A model generated the notes under the pieces. It did no database searches. It worked only from the letters and a program-made list of their open reading frames with translations, and was not told the origin of the DNA. From Nitrospirota bacterium (GTDB lineage: Bacteria > Nitrospirota > Nitrospiria > Nitrospirales > Nitrospiraceae), in the NCBI GenBank assembly GCA_018971525.1, contig JAGXAR010000038.1:1-35153 (forward strand): 35,153 nucleotides of DNA, written 5' to 3'. This document shows positions 15,598 through 23,436 of this stretch, piece by piece (position 1 is the first letter of the stretch; each line of letters opens with the position of its first letter). Made by a program: the position numbers and the translations under genes.

Positions 15598-15772
15598 GGC
15601 GGCAACTATACCATGCACCCTTCAGCAGTGCACCTTGACACCCCGATGCAAGCCTCTTAGCCTGGCGCGACCCTTAAAGGCATGAGGCACATGAGGCGCG
15701 GCGAGCGGAAAGAATCTTTGCCCCTGCCCCGAGTCCCTGGCTTCTTGTCTGGAACCAGGTGAGGCTGATGTT

Positions 15773-17047
15773 GTGGTAGCAAGATCTTGGTGGCACAGCA
15801 TCACGCGATACCAGTGGCTCGTCCTTTTTATCGCATGGCTTGGCTGGGTATTCGATGCGATGGACGCGACGATCTATGCGATCGTCCTCCACCCGGCTCT
15901 GCATGACTTACTCCAGTCCCCCGGCGGGACTGTCTCTTCTGAGCAGATCGGCTGGTACGGGGGAATCATCTTCTCCATCTTTCTCATCGGCTGGGCTATC
16001 GGCGGGATTTTCTTCGGCGTGGTGGCGGACTATCTAGGTCGCGCAAAGACCCTCGTCATCACGATCCTCATCTATGCGGTCTTCACCGGACTCGCCGCGC
16101 TGTCCCAGGACTGGTGGCATCTGGCCATCTATCGCTTTCTGACCGCCCTGGGAATCGGCGGGGAATGGGCGGCCGGCGCGGCGCTTGTCGCTGAAACCTG
16201 GCCGGATGAGAAACGAGCGAAGGCCGCGGGCATTCTCCAGTCAGCCTGGGCGGTCGGGTTCTTCCTCGCTGCCTCCTTCAATTTACTGTTGGAGGGCTAT
16301 AGCTGGCGGGTGATGTTTATAATCGGCGTACTCCCGGCCTTTGTGTCATTGCTGGTTCGCTGGCATGTGAAGGAGCCGGACCGTTGGGCAAAGGCCCACG
16401 ACCGGAACGCAACGATCAGCCCCACACATGTGACCGACATCTTTCGTCCCCCCTTGAGACGGTCAACTATCGTAGGATCCGCGCTGGCGTTCGTCGCCGT
16501 CTTTGGATTGTGGGGGTCGACAAACTGGGCGCCCACCCTCATCCGCGAGTTACCAGATCTCAAGGGCTCAGATGCCGCGATCTTGTCGGCCTCTGTAAGT
16601 TACGGCATCATGGCACTCAACGGGGGAGCCCTCTTCGGCTATTTGGGGTTTGGCCCGCTGGCGGATCGCTTTGGACGGCGCGCAGTGTTTGCCTTCATGT
16701 GCCTCGGCAGCTTCGTCATGCTGCCGATCACCTATCTGCTGCCGACGACCTATGCCGGCGTCTTGATGTTGTTGCCGCTGCTGGGATTTTTCAACAACGG
16801 CATCTTCAGCGGGTTTCCGATCTATCTCCCAGAACTCTACCCCACCAGGCTGCGTGCCACCGGCGCCGGCTTCTGCTTCAATGCCGGGCGTGTGCTGGCG
16901 TCCGCTTCGCCGTTTCTCACCGGCTGGCTGGTGATGGAACTCGGCACTTTTGGGCGAGCCGCAAGCACTGTGGCATTGATTTATCTGGTAGGATTAGTGG
17001 TCTTAATCTTTGCACCTGAGACCAAGGGCAAACCTCTGCCGGAATAA
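15773..17047 (+). CDS. MFS transporter, sugar/organic-acid symporter type
   Basis: The 424-residue protein has about 12 hydrophobic segments. It carries the major facilitator signatures: GVVADYLGRAKTLV after TM2 (G-x-x-x-D-x-x-G-R-x-x), the RFLTALGIGGEWAAGAALVA stretch of TM4 typical of the sialate/aromatic-acid:proton symporter group, and GPLADRFGRRAVFAFMC in the second half. The last conserved loop PIYLPELYPTRLRATGAGFC is also diagnostic. A small organic acid or sugar is the likely substrate, moved with protons across the inner membrane. The start is GTG at 15773 with GGTGAGG about 8 nt upstream; the divergent J-domain gene begins about 175 bp away. The gap (15598-15772) shows no gene. Confidence 0.88.
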   Translation: MVARSWWHSITRYQWLVLFIAWLGWVFDAMDATIYAIVLHPALHDLLQSPGGTVSSEQIGWYGGIIFSIFLIGWAIGGIFFGVVADYLGRAKTLVITILIYAVFTGLAALSQDWWHLAIYRFLTALGIGGEWAAGAALVAETWPDEKRAKAAGILQSAWAVGFFLAASFNLLLEGYSWRVMFIIGVLPAFVSLLVRWHVKEPDRWAKAHDRNATISPTHVTDIFRPPLRRSTIVGSALAFVAVFGLWGSTNWAPTLIRELPDLKGSDAAILSASVSYGIMALNGGALFGYLGFGPLADRFGRRAVFAFMCLGSFVMLPITYLLPTTYAGVLMLLPLLGFFNNGIFSGFPIYLPELYPTRLRATGAGFCFNAGRVLASASPFLTGWLVMELGTFGRAASTVALIYLVGLVVLIFAPETKGKPLPE

Positions 17048-17080
17048 CCGCTTCCAAGTCGACCTCAAACACACCAGCCC

Positions 17081-17108
17081 TTGACATCCGACCAAAGGGG
17101 CTTATGTT
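17081..17108 (+). promoter_or_regulatory. Sigma-70-type promoter upstream of the DUF6573-like gene
   Basis: A consensus -35, TTGACA (17081-17086), and a -10, TATGTT (17103-17108), are separated by 16 bp. The expected transcription start (17114-17116) coincides with the ATG at 17115, and no Shine-Dalgarno lies in the usual window. The message may be leaderless. Confidence 0.5.
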
Positions 17109-17114
17109 CATACG

Positions 17115-17786
17115 ATGATTAACACACGACAACCCAAAGCCCTGACCCACGATGAGAAGAAAGCCGCCGATGCGGCATTTTCAGGCCGCCCCTTCAATGA
17201 TGCATGGTCTGATTCAGCCCGAGCGGTCTATGATGGTATCGTGAAGGCCTTGCCGCACGCGGACGCCGCGATTCCAACTCCTTCTCATGTCGAAGAACCC
17301 GCGGAGGCTCCTTCCGCGCAGAGCGAGCCTCTCCAGCCTCAAGAACCTCTCGCGGACGAGCACGCCGGGGGTCAAGACTTGGTGGAGGGGAGTGTAATAT
17401 CTCCGGCCATTCGCGACCGGGAAGCGGCGATTCAGGCCGGGACCTTGATCGACGTGACACCGACCGCCCTGCAACTCGGCATCTCATTCCCTGTCACGAT
17501 CACCCGACCGCTCTGGGAACTGGGAATTGTCACGAATCAATCACTCCCCGAAGAAGATCAAACCAGCCGGTTGCGCGACATTCTGATGGCCTTTCGTCTG
17601 CGTCTGGCCAGTCTGACGACGGTTTCGCCGTTGCTCGACTTTCCGGTTCTGCTACCCTTGCCCCCGAGCAGGGTGCCTCAGCCGGTGCCATTGTTTGCCC
17701 TCATTCAACCGGACCCCACGCACCAGGCGAACGTGACGCTCTTGCTCCCACATGAAGTGTCCCTGTCCATCACCTCGCTGAATTAG
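17115..17786 (+). CDS. DUF6573-like hypothetical protein
   Basis: The 223-residue protein has a Pro/Glu/Gln-rich, probably disordered middle (residues ~50-95). A C-terminal domain begins AAIQAGTLIDVTPTALQLGI, then SFPVTITRPLWELGI, continues through a D-I-L-M-A-F-R-L-R-L helix and ends FALIQPDPTHQANVTLLLPH plus E. The order D-V-T-P-x-A-x-x-x-G-x-x-F-P-V-x-x-T-R-x-x-W, D-x-L-x-x-x-R, and final L-P-x-E is what I recall for DUF6573 proteins. These are uncharacterised and often on mobile or plasmid DNA. The call is by pattern memory, not search. The ATG is chosen from the start of the frame and the promoter placement. Confidence 0.55.
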   Translation: MINTRQPKALTHDEKKAADAAFSGRPFNDAWSDSARAVYDGIVKALPHADAAIPTPSHVEEPAEAPSAQSEPLQPQEPLADEHAGGQDLVEGSVISPAIRDREAAIQAGTLIDVTPTALQLGISFPVTITRPLWELGIVTNQSLPEEDQTSRLRDILMAFRLRLASLTTVSPLLDFPVLLPLPPSRVPQPVPLFALIQPDPTHQANVTLLLPHEVSLSITSLN

Positions 17787-17803
17787 CTGACAGCACGGCT
17801 TGC

Positions 17804-17902
17804 TCATAGACCGAGTTGCTTCTGAGCATAGGCGCGTTCCTCCGCCTCGGTTGTCATCATTCCATCAATAGGCGCGCCCAATAATTTCCCCAAGATAATC
17901 TT
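17804..17902 (-). pseudogene. 3' remnant of an unrecognised minus-strand gene
   Basis: The minus strand encodes HKIILGKLLGAPIDGMMTTE then AEERAYAQKQLGL, ending in TGA at 17804-17806. The residue mix looks protein-like, but there is no start codon with a ribosome binding site and the frame loses character beyond about 17902. It meets, tail outward, another remnant reading the other way. Family unknown. Confidence 0.35.
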
Positions 17903-17904
17903 GT

Positions 17905-18117
17905 GCTGCGATCCCGGTCTACATAGCCCGCATCGATGCCACGCTCACCGATCCTCTCACGGGAAAGCTCAGTAGTTATCTCGGTCCTGGAAAATCGACA
18001 GGGCACGTCGTGCGAGCTGGAAAAGAAGACGACCAGGGCCCGATCAACAGCGCGGTGCAATCCGCCTTGAACGACCTGTCCGGGAAAATCGAGGACGATC
18101 TGCGGCTACGCCAGTAG
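17905..18117 (+). pseudogene. 3' remnant of a plus-strand gene, possibly of a lipoprotein/envelope protein
   Basis: The plus strand encodes AAIPVYIARIDATLTDPLTG then KLSSYLGPGKSTG, and ends GPINSAVQSALNDLSGKIED then DLRLRQ at TAG 18115-18117. The style (A-R-I-D-A-T-L-T-D-P-x-T-G-K, ending with A-V-Q-x-A-L-x-D-L-x-x-K-I) resembles the C-terminal part of exported proteins of the YajG/CsgG-like type, but I cannot assign a family. No start lies upstream, because an unrelated minus-strand remnant begins at about 17902. A deletion or rearrangement probably joined the two. Confidence 0.4.
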
Positions 18118-18133
18118 AGGGAAACCACTCGGG

Positions 18134-19450
18134 TCAACCTGGCTTTTGCGCCACACGATGGACGAATGCCCGCTCGTCTGACTCGGTTCTTACGCGGCCG
18201 TTTAGCCGCGCATCGAGCAAACGATCCAGAATCGTTTTGAACTGCGGCCCCGGCTCCAACCCGAGCCGTTTGAGATCTTCCCCCCTCAAGATGGTCGTCG
18301 CCAGACGATCGTGCTTGAGGAACCGAGAGAGTCGCCGCGTGAGTCGGTGTCCTCCTCCGACTTTCCGCATGGCCAACCCCTTTGCCACAAGCAACACCAG
18401 CGCGTCATCGGGTAAATCAGCCAGGAGGCGATAGACCTGTGCCGGCCGCATGTCTTTGGTTTGTTCCAGCACTTGGACCAGCCGATCCGTCCTTCGCCCG
18501 GCCCATTCGACGGCTTTGGATTGCAGAGAAGACAACTGCAGCCGCTGGGTCACCGACCGGAGAACGGCCGGACCCGCCTTCGAAAGAATCGCCATGAGAT
18601 AGACGAGCGGCCGTTCGACCCCATGATCCGGGCACTGTTTCTTCCACCAGGCCAAGGCTCGAGGAAGCACAGCGACGATGCGCTCACCTTTATTCGTATA
18701 CCGGAGGCGAGGATGCAAGAATCGCAAGAGTCTCAGGAAGGCAAGACGCTTGATCGGCTTCCGGGGGTCGCGCTCGCCCAATAACAAGAAGATCTCGTTG
18801 CAGAGACGCGGGCCTGAGAGTTGCTGAATAAGATTGGTGGCAGCAGCCTCTTCGAGCAAGCCTCGTGTCGACGGTTCTAGGGAAAAACCAAATCGCTGAG
18901 TGAAGCGTATCGCACGGAAGATGCGGGTCGGATCGTCAAAAAAACTTCCTCCGTGGAGCACGCGAATAGTCTTTGCCTTGAGATCGCGCTGCCCCCCATA
19001 GGGGTCATGCAGCTCCCCGAACGTGGCGGGATTCAGCTGGATCGCCATCGCATTGATCGTGAAGTCTCGACGATAGAGATCCTCCTGTAACGAAGCCGCT
19101 GCGACATCCGGCAACGCAGCGGGCTTTACATAGGACTCCCGGCGGGTCGAGGCAATATCTATCTTGAGACGGTTGGGCAGGACGAGTCGGGCCGTCGCAA
19201 ACCGTTCAAACACCGCCAGCCCCGCCCCATACCGGTCGGCCACCAGCCGTGCGAAGGCGATGCCGTCACCTTCCAGCGTAAGATCGAGATCCCAATTCTC
19301 CCGCCTCAGCAACAGATCCCGTACCACGCCACCGACGAGATACAGAGACATACCCCGCTCGTCCGCAAGAATTCCAAGCTCATGAAGGAGGGATAGACGC
19401 TTTCGAGAGAGGCGACGCAGCAGATTACGACCAGACATCCGACCTTTCAT
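18134..19450 (-). CDS. CCA tRNA nucleotidyltransferase / poly(A) polymerase family protein
   Basis: The 438-residue enzyme shows the class II nucleotidyltransferase head: YLVGGVVRDLLL (G-G-x-V-R-D, residues 40-45), NWDLDLTLEG with the metal-binding Asp54 and Asp56, LYRRDFTINAMA (motif after the beta sheet) and FFDDPTRIFRAIRFTQRFGF (neck). It could repair the 3' CCA end of tRNA or polyadenylate RNA; sequence alone does not split these or an A-adding specialist. There is no HD domain. A start at ATG 19450 lacks a ribosome binding site. An ATG four codons on (19438) has AAAGG 4 nt upstream and may be the real one. Confidence 0.85.
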   Translation of the reverse strand: MKGRMSGRNLLRRLSRKRLSLLHELGILADERGMSLYLVGGVVRDLLLRRENWDLDLTLEGDGIAFARLVADRYGAGLAVFERFATARLVLPNRLKIDIASTRRESYVKPAALPDVAAASLQEDLYRRDFTINAMAIQLNPATFGELHDPYGGQRDLKAKTIRVLHGGSFFDDPTRIFRAIRFTQRFGFSLEPSTRGLLEEAAATNLIQQLSGPRLCNEIFLLLGERDPRKPIKRLAFLRLLRFLHPRLRYTNKGERIVAVLPRALAWWKKQCPDHGVERPLVYLMAILSKAGPAVLRSVTQRLQLSSLQSKAVEWAGRRTDRLVQVLEQTKDMRPAQVYRLLADLPDDALVLLVAKGLAMRKVGGGHRLTRRLSRFLKHDRLATTILRGEDLKRLGLEPGPQFKTILDRLLDARLNGRVRTESDERAFVHRVAQKPG

Positions 19451-19626
19451 GGGGTGTCATTGTAGCAACCTCGCTCCATATTCGAAACCGACCGAAACCC
19501 ATTGCCGGCAGTGTATGCATCCGGTCACAAGACACCGCTGACGTCCCAGCTCGTTGACCAGGACATCAGTGCAATTGTACGACGTTGAAGCTACTCGCCC
19601 TGAATCGCCCAATCACACCGCTCGAC

Positions 19627-19956
19627 TTACCGGTGCCGCGCACCCTGACGATCGTGCTTCTCCCGAGCGATGTGACGCGCCGCACGGTCCTGCGCATGTT
19701 CGATCCTGGCTCGCTCTTTGTTGGTCATCCTCCCGTCGGTCTTTACCTTGTTCTCCATCTTGTCGATCCAATCTTGCCGATGGTTCAGTCGGGCGGCTTC
19801 CCGCTCATTCAGTTGCCCGCTGGCACTACTTTGGTCGATCCGCCGCTCCTAGTTCGCCTGCCCCTGGTCAATCCTCGGCGTCTCACTCCTTTCGGCATAG
19901 ACCATACCGGTCATCACCAGCACCATCGCGCTTACAGCGGCAAGCCTCTTCTCCAT
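19627..19956 (-). pseudogene. Small exported protein gene interrupted by one in-frame TAG
   Basis: From ATG 19956 (AAGGAG 6 nt upstream) the minus strand reads a signal peptide, MEKRLAAVSAMVLVMTGMVY-A. After it come PRIDQGQAN, then TAG (19849-19851, codon 36), then ERRIDQSSASGQLNEREAAR in the same frame, on to ARIEHAQDRAARHIAREKHD and TAA at 19627-19629. The two halves read as one protein of a known small secreted type (repeated R-I-D-Q ... G-x-L-x-x-x-E-A-x-x-L, ending in R-A-R-I-x-H-A-Q-D), in which Gln often follows Q-A-N. CAG to TAG is one transition. The second half has no start of its own with a ribosome binding site. Either it is a fresh nonsense mutation, a base-call error, or readthrough. 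Confidence 0.7.
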
Positions 19957-20457
19957 CGTGGTCTCCTTGATGTTTGGCCATTGCACTCACTCCCCCTGTC
20001 AACGCGAAGAAGAGGATCCGGCTGACAATATGGTGAGGGCCCAGAAATACGACGTCATTCAATTAGGTGCAATCCACAAGCGCAGCGCTGAGGTGCTTGG
20101 CAAATCTCCCGAAATAAATCGCGGGGTAACTGGGACAGATGGAATTCCACCTAAATGAAGATAATGAAACAGAAGAAGCTGCGCTAGATACTGATTTTCA
20201 GAAAGTCGCGGCATCGCTGATGGCCGACTGAGAGAGAAGGAAAACCGTGGCAAGTAAACCTGGAGGCCATCATGGGCAGATTTGCACAGGCCGTTGCCGT
20301 TTTTTCCCCATTTTCTCGTCCACGTAGGTGACCCACCTTAGCCAGGCCATCTAACAGGCAGATAATGCACAGGTTTCTCGATAAAGCCCTCAGGCATATG
20401 CCTTGCTGTTCCGACAATTCTGGATGAGCACGATGTCCAATTCCAAGGAGGTTCTCG
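19957..20457. other. 501-bp intergenic stretch without a supported gene
   Basis: No frame on either strand has a start, a ribosome binding site and protein-like composition. The part at 20110-20170 is locally more AT-rich than its surroundings and could be old mobile DNA, but I cannot identify it. The last 25 bases carry the AAGGAGG site of the next gene. Confidence 0.4.
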
Positions 20458-20850
20458 ATGGAAACAAACAGGAAGACACAGATTCTGCCGGTCTTAGTCG
20501 CCACCCTGGCTGTAATGGCTGTGGCAACGACACCAGCGCTGGCAAAGAGTCCCAAGAAATCGTCGTCTCATTCATCTGCCGCTGCGGCGGCCTCGTCAAT
20601 CGGATCAATCCCTGCGGTTCAAGAGGCTCCGAAGGCGGGACAGCACGACAGCAAACCCGGTCCGGCCTGGAAAACCGTCGGCGGGACCGTGAAGAATGTC
20701 GAAGGCGACGTCTACACGGTTGAAGACTACGAAGGCAATCAAGTCAAGCTGCACGTCGGACAAGGGACGAAGCACATCAAGAAGAAAAAGGTCGGAGACA
20801 CAGTCCGCGCTGAAATTACGCGAGGCGGCTTCGCGAATTCTATTCAATAA
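20458..20850 (+). CDS. Small exported protein with a beta-rich C-terminal domain
   Basis: The product (130 residues) has a signal peptide (METNRKTQILPVLVATLAVM then AVATTPALA, cleavage after about residue 29) and a Ser/Ala-rich linker. A C-terminal unit follows: TVGGTVKNVEGDVYTVEDYE then GNQVKLHVGQGT, and VGDTVRAEITRGGFANSIQ. The alternating G-T-V-x-x-V-x-G-D-x-Y-x-V-x-D pattern suggests a small beta-barrel (OB/DUF5666-like) domain, probably periplasmic. I do not recognise a named family. AAGGAGG lies 6 nt before the ATG. A strong hairpin follows 50 bp after the stop. Confidence 0.7.
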   Translation: METNRKTQILPVLVATLAVMAVATTPALAKSPKKSSSHSSAAAAASSIGSIPAVQEAPKAGQHDSKPGPAWKTVGGTVKNVEGDVYTVEDYEGNQVKLHVGQGTKHIKKKKVGDTVRAEITRGGFANSIQ

Positions 20851-20900
20851 CCCCCATTTTGAATCCGCGCACCCACCTCACGCGCGGTGGTGTCCATGAG

Positions 20901-20927
20901 CGGGCTGACCCTGAACAGGTCAGCCCG
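20901..20927. terminator. Hairpin between convergent genes
   Basis: CGGGCTGACC (20901-20910) and GGTCAGCCCG (20918-20927) form a perfect 10-bp GC-rich stem with a 7-nt loop. It lies between the stops of the small exported protein and the DUF3047 gene. No long T-run follows on either strand, so it may terminate weakly in both directions. Confidence 0.65.
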
Positions 20928-20956
20928 TCCATTATGAGCCACCCCGTGGCACCCTG

Positions 20957-21709
20957 TCACCGCAAGGACGCCGACACCGACTTCTGAAACACAATATCGC
21001 CATAGTAGGCCGTAGCCACATCCTTGGTATTGTCGGTATCCGTCATGATCGCCACACCATTGATCATCGGAGGCTCCTCCCCGAACGCGCGTTTATAATC
21101 CTCATAGATGTTCCGTTCCTCGTCGACCCAGGCTCCGACTTTTTGCGGTCCGCTCTCCACCACGATCATCTGCGCAAAATTCGTATAGGCATTCTCGACG
21201 ATCGTGCCGATCCGCGTCTTCGTTTCCCAGATGTAATTGAGCGCCCCAATGGGAATCTCCCCAAAGATCGCACGTCCCGCCTTGTATTTGAGCTTCTTGG
21301 AGAAGCTGGTCTTCTCCGGGTCATATTCAAAGGTGACATAGAGCCGTGCGGGATAATCGTCTCCATCTTTTCGATTCACATCGCTACGTTTCAATAAATT
21401 TTCCACCCTCCAACGCCATCGAATGATCGGATACTCTTTGGGATCAATCCTGACCTCTTTCGTCAGACCGGAGGCTGACGCGTCGCTCATGGCCTTTACC
21501 ACCACGCTCTCGCCATCCTTCACCAATTCATAGATGGTCTGCCTGGGTATCTTCTTGAACGTGAGCGGCTTCCACCCATCGGGCATCGCCTGCCCGACCG
21601 TCCCGCTCGAAAACTTCGCCACTTCGATCACCCCTGGAGCCTCCGCAACAAGTGACACAGGGCCAATCAAATGCAGCGCCAGCATGAGTACGCTCGCCGA
21701 AACCAGCAT
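20957..21709 (-). CDS. DUF3047 exported protein
   Basis: The 250-residue protein begins MLVSASVLMLALHLIGPVSL-VAEA, a signal peptide. It then covers the whole DUF3047 domain: MPDGWKPLTFKKIPRQTIYE, the I-I-R-W-R-W-R-V strand, DDYPARLYVTFEYDP, NYIWETKTRIGTIVENAYTN, and DTDNTKDVATAYYGDIVFQ at the end. The fold is a concanavalin-like beta sandwich; the function is unknown and the location is periplasmic. A longer frame from 21841 is rejected because its first 44 residues are encoded by a palindromic repeat (21731-21821). GGAGG sits 11 nt before ATG 21709. It follows the mercuric-reductase-like gene in the same direction, separated by that repeat. Confidence 0.85.
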   Translation of the reverse strand: MLVSASVLMLALHLIGPVSLVAEAPGVIEVAKFSSGTVGQAMPDGWKPLTFKKIPRQTIYELVKDGESVVVKAMSDASASGLTKEVRIDPKEYPIIRWRWRVENLLKRSDVNRKDGDDYPARLYVTFEYDPEKTSFSKKLKYKAGRAIFGEIPIGALNYIWETKTRIGTIVENAYTNFAQMIVVESGPQKVGAWVDEERNIYEDYKRAFGEEPPMINGVAIMTDTDNTKDVATAYYGDIVFQKSVSASLR

Positions 21710-21730
21710 CAAACCACTTCCCTCCTTCAG

Positions 21731-21821
21731 GATGGGCCTGGTTCGCCTTCGACTGCGCGCATCGAACGAGCACCGTTTCATCGTGCGCGTTCTGCGGGCA
21801 CTGAAGGCGACCACGCCCGTC
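21731..21821. repeat. Palindromic repeat, family A copy 3, between two same-strand genes
   Basis: The arms GATGGGCCTGGTTCGCCTTC (21731-21750) and GAAGGCGACCACGCCCGTC (21803-21821) are imperfect inverted repeats. The core TGCGCGCATCGAACGAGCAC and CGTGCGCGTTCTGCGGGCAC matches copy 1 at 736-788. It starts 1 bp after the oxidoreductase stop (21823) on the transcribed strand. It may attenuate transcription into the DUF3047 gene or protect the upstream message. Confidence 0.65.
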
Positions 21822-21822
21822 C

Positions 21823-23379
21823 TCATCCCCTCCTCATCCACGCAAACAACTTCATCAGCAGGGCCTTCGTGCGCGGGGTAAAATGCGCCTTCCGCCAGAG
21901 ATTCACCACCCGCTTATTCACTTCAGCCTGCGTCGGATATGGATGAATCGTACCGGCGATCGACTTGGCACCGCCCCCCGCTTTCATCAGCACGGAGAAT
22001 TCGTTGATCATGTCCCCCGCATGAGCCGCCACGATCGTCGCGCCCAGGATCTTGTCGGAGCCTTTCTGGATATGCACTCGCGCGAACCCTTCGTCTTCGC
22101 CGTCGAGGATCGCACGATCCACTTCGTCAAGCTTGAACGTGTAGGTTTCCACTTCCAGCCCTTTGGCCTTCGCATCCGCTTCATACATTCCCACATGGGC
22201 AATCTCCGGCTCAGTAAAGGTGCACCAGGGCATGATCAGCGAATCTACGCTCGCATAGGCCAGACCGAACGGATGAGGAAAGAGCGCATTCTGAATCACG
22301 ATCTGCGCCATCGCATCGGCGGCATGCGTAAACTTGTACTTGGAACAGATGTCACCCGCAGCAAAAATCCTGGGATTGGCCGTTTGGAGGCGGGCGTTTA
22401 CCTTGACTCCGGTCTTGTCATAATCGACCCCGCCAGCCTCCAATCCCAGTCCGTCCACGTTCGGGGTACGCCCCACGCCGACTAGGATCTCATCGACCGT
22501 GACGTCATACCGTTGGCCATGCGACTCCGCGGTGAGCCGCTTTCCCCCGGCGGTCCTCTCCACCGTCACATCTTTGCCACAGCAGAGCAGCTGAACACCG
22601 TCGCGGAGCATGGACTCATGGACGATTTGGGCTGCGTCTCGGTCTTCGTTCGGCATGATGCCATGCTGGACTTCAATCAGATACACCTGGCTGCCGAAAC
22701 GGGCGAACGATTGCGCCAGTTCGCATCCGATCGGCCCAGCTCCGATGACCGCCAGGCGAGGAGGCAATTCGGTCAGCGAAAAAATGGTCTCATTGGTGAG
22801 ATAACCGACCTCCCGGAGCCCGGGCGTTGGCGGGACGGAAGCCCTCGCCCCGGTGCAGATCGCTGCCTTTGCAAACTTCAGGATCCGGTTGCCGGCTGGT
22901 CCTGCGACCTCCACGGTTTCGGTATCAACAAACCTGGCATGACCGATGTAGACATCGACACCGAGCGACTTGTACCGATGCGCGGAATCATTGTGGCTGA
23001 TCCGCGCGCGCAGCTTCCGCATCCGGGCCATGACGGCGCCGAAGTCGAATCCCACACCAGGAGGAATGTGGAGCCCGAATTCTTCTGCATGTTTGAGATC
23101 GAACCAGGCCCGCGCCGCTCTGATCACGCCCTTGGACGGCACGCAACCGACGTTCAGACAGTCGCCGCCCATCAAGTGCCGCTCGATCAGGGCCACCTTC
23201 GCTCCGAGGCCTGCCGCAACGACCGCCGTGATAAGCCCCGCCGTCCCGGCTCCGATTACTACGATGTTGTAGCGGCCGGTCGGATCGGGATTCACCCAGG
23301 TGGAAGGATGGACGTTCTCGACGAGCATCCGGTTGTACTCGTCATTCGGGAGGACGAGACTCTCTACATGATGACTCAT
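21823..23379 (-). CDS. Mercuric-reductase-like class I pyridine nucleotide-disulfide oxidoreductase
   Basis: The 518-residue flavoprotein has an FAD-binding G-A-G-T-A-G (residues 43-48), the redox-active disulfide GGDCLNVGCVPSK (Cys74, Cys79), the NAD(P)H site VIGAGPIGCELAQSF, and AAGDICSKYKFTHAADA. The C-terminal dimerisation domain has TIHPYPTQAE, the His/Glu catalytic region of the lipoamide dehydrogenase family. It lacks the N-terminal HMA metal-binding domain and the C-terminal vicinal cysteines of true MerA, so reduction of Hg(II) is doubtful. A redox role next to the TVP38 protein is likelier. The start at ATG 23379 has GGGGAG 7 nt upstream; an ATG five codons earlier overlaps that site. 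It follows TVP38 in an apparent operon. Confidence 0.88.
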   Translation of the reverse strand: MSHHVESLVLPNDEYNRMLVENVHPSTWVNPDPTGRYNIVVIGAGTAGLITAVVAAGLGAKVALIERHLMGGDCLNVGCVPSKGVIRAARAWFDLKHAEEFGLHIPPGVGFDFGAVMARMRKLRARISHNDSAHRYKSLGVDVYIGHARFVDTETVEVAGPAGNRILKFAKAAICTGARASVPPTPGLREVGYLTNETIFSLTELPPRLAVIGAGPIGCELAQSFARFGSQVYLIEVQHGIMPNEDRDAAQIVHESMLRDGVQLLCCGKDVTVERTAGGKRLTAESHGQRYDVTVDEILVGVGRTPNVDGLGLEAGGVDYDKTGVKVNARLQTANPRIFAAGDICSKYKFTHAADAMAQIVIQNALFPHPFGLAYASVDSLIMPWCTFTEPEIAHVGMYEADAKAKGLEVETYTFKLDEVDRAILDGEDEGFARVHIQKGSDKILGATIVAAHAGDMINEFSVLMKAGGGAKSIAGTIHPYPTQAEVNKRVVNLWRKAHFTPRTKALLMKLFAWMRRG

Positions 23380-23406
23380 CACATCACTCCCCATTTTCTT
23401 CTACGC

Positions 23407-23423
23407 TTCACGTTTCACGTTTC
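23407..23423. repeat. TTTCACG tandem micro-repeat
   Basis: TTCACGTTTCACGTTTC fills part of the 57-bp gap between TVP38 and the oxidoreductase. A related wording occurs at 14880-14940. Confidence 0.5.
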
Positions 23424-23436
23424 TCAGGGCTTGCGG

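Noticed and set aside
19585-20025. A 146-residue plus-strand frame that looked like a small gene
   Set aside because: The minus strand over the same bases encodes a signal peptide and family-like helical protein behind a perfect ribosome binding site (interrupted by one TAG), which explains the openness of the plus frame.
21823-23379. Annotation as a true mercuric reductase in a mer operon
   Set aside because: No HMA domain, no C-terminal vicinal cysteines, and no merR, merT or merP nearby.
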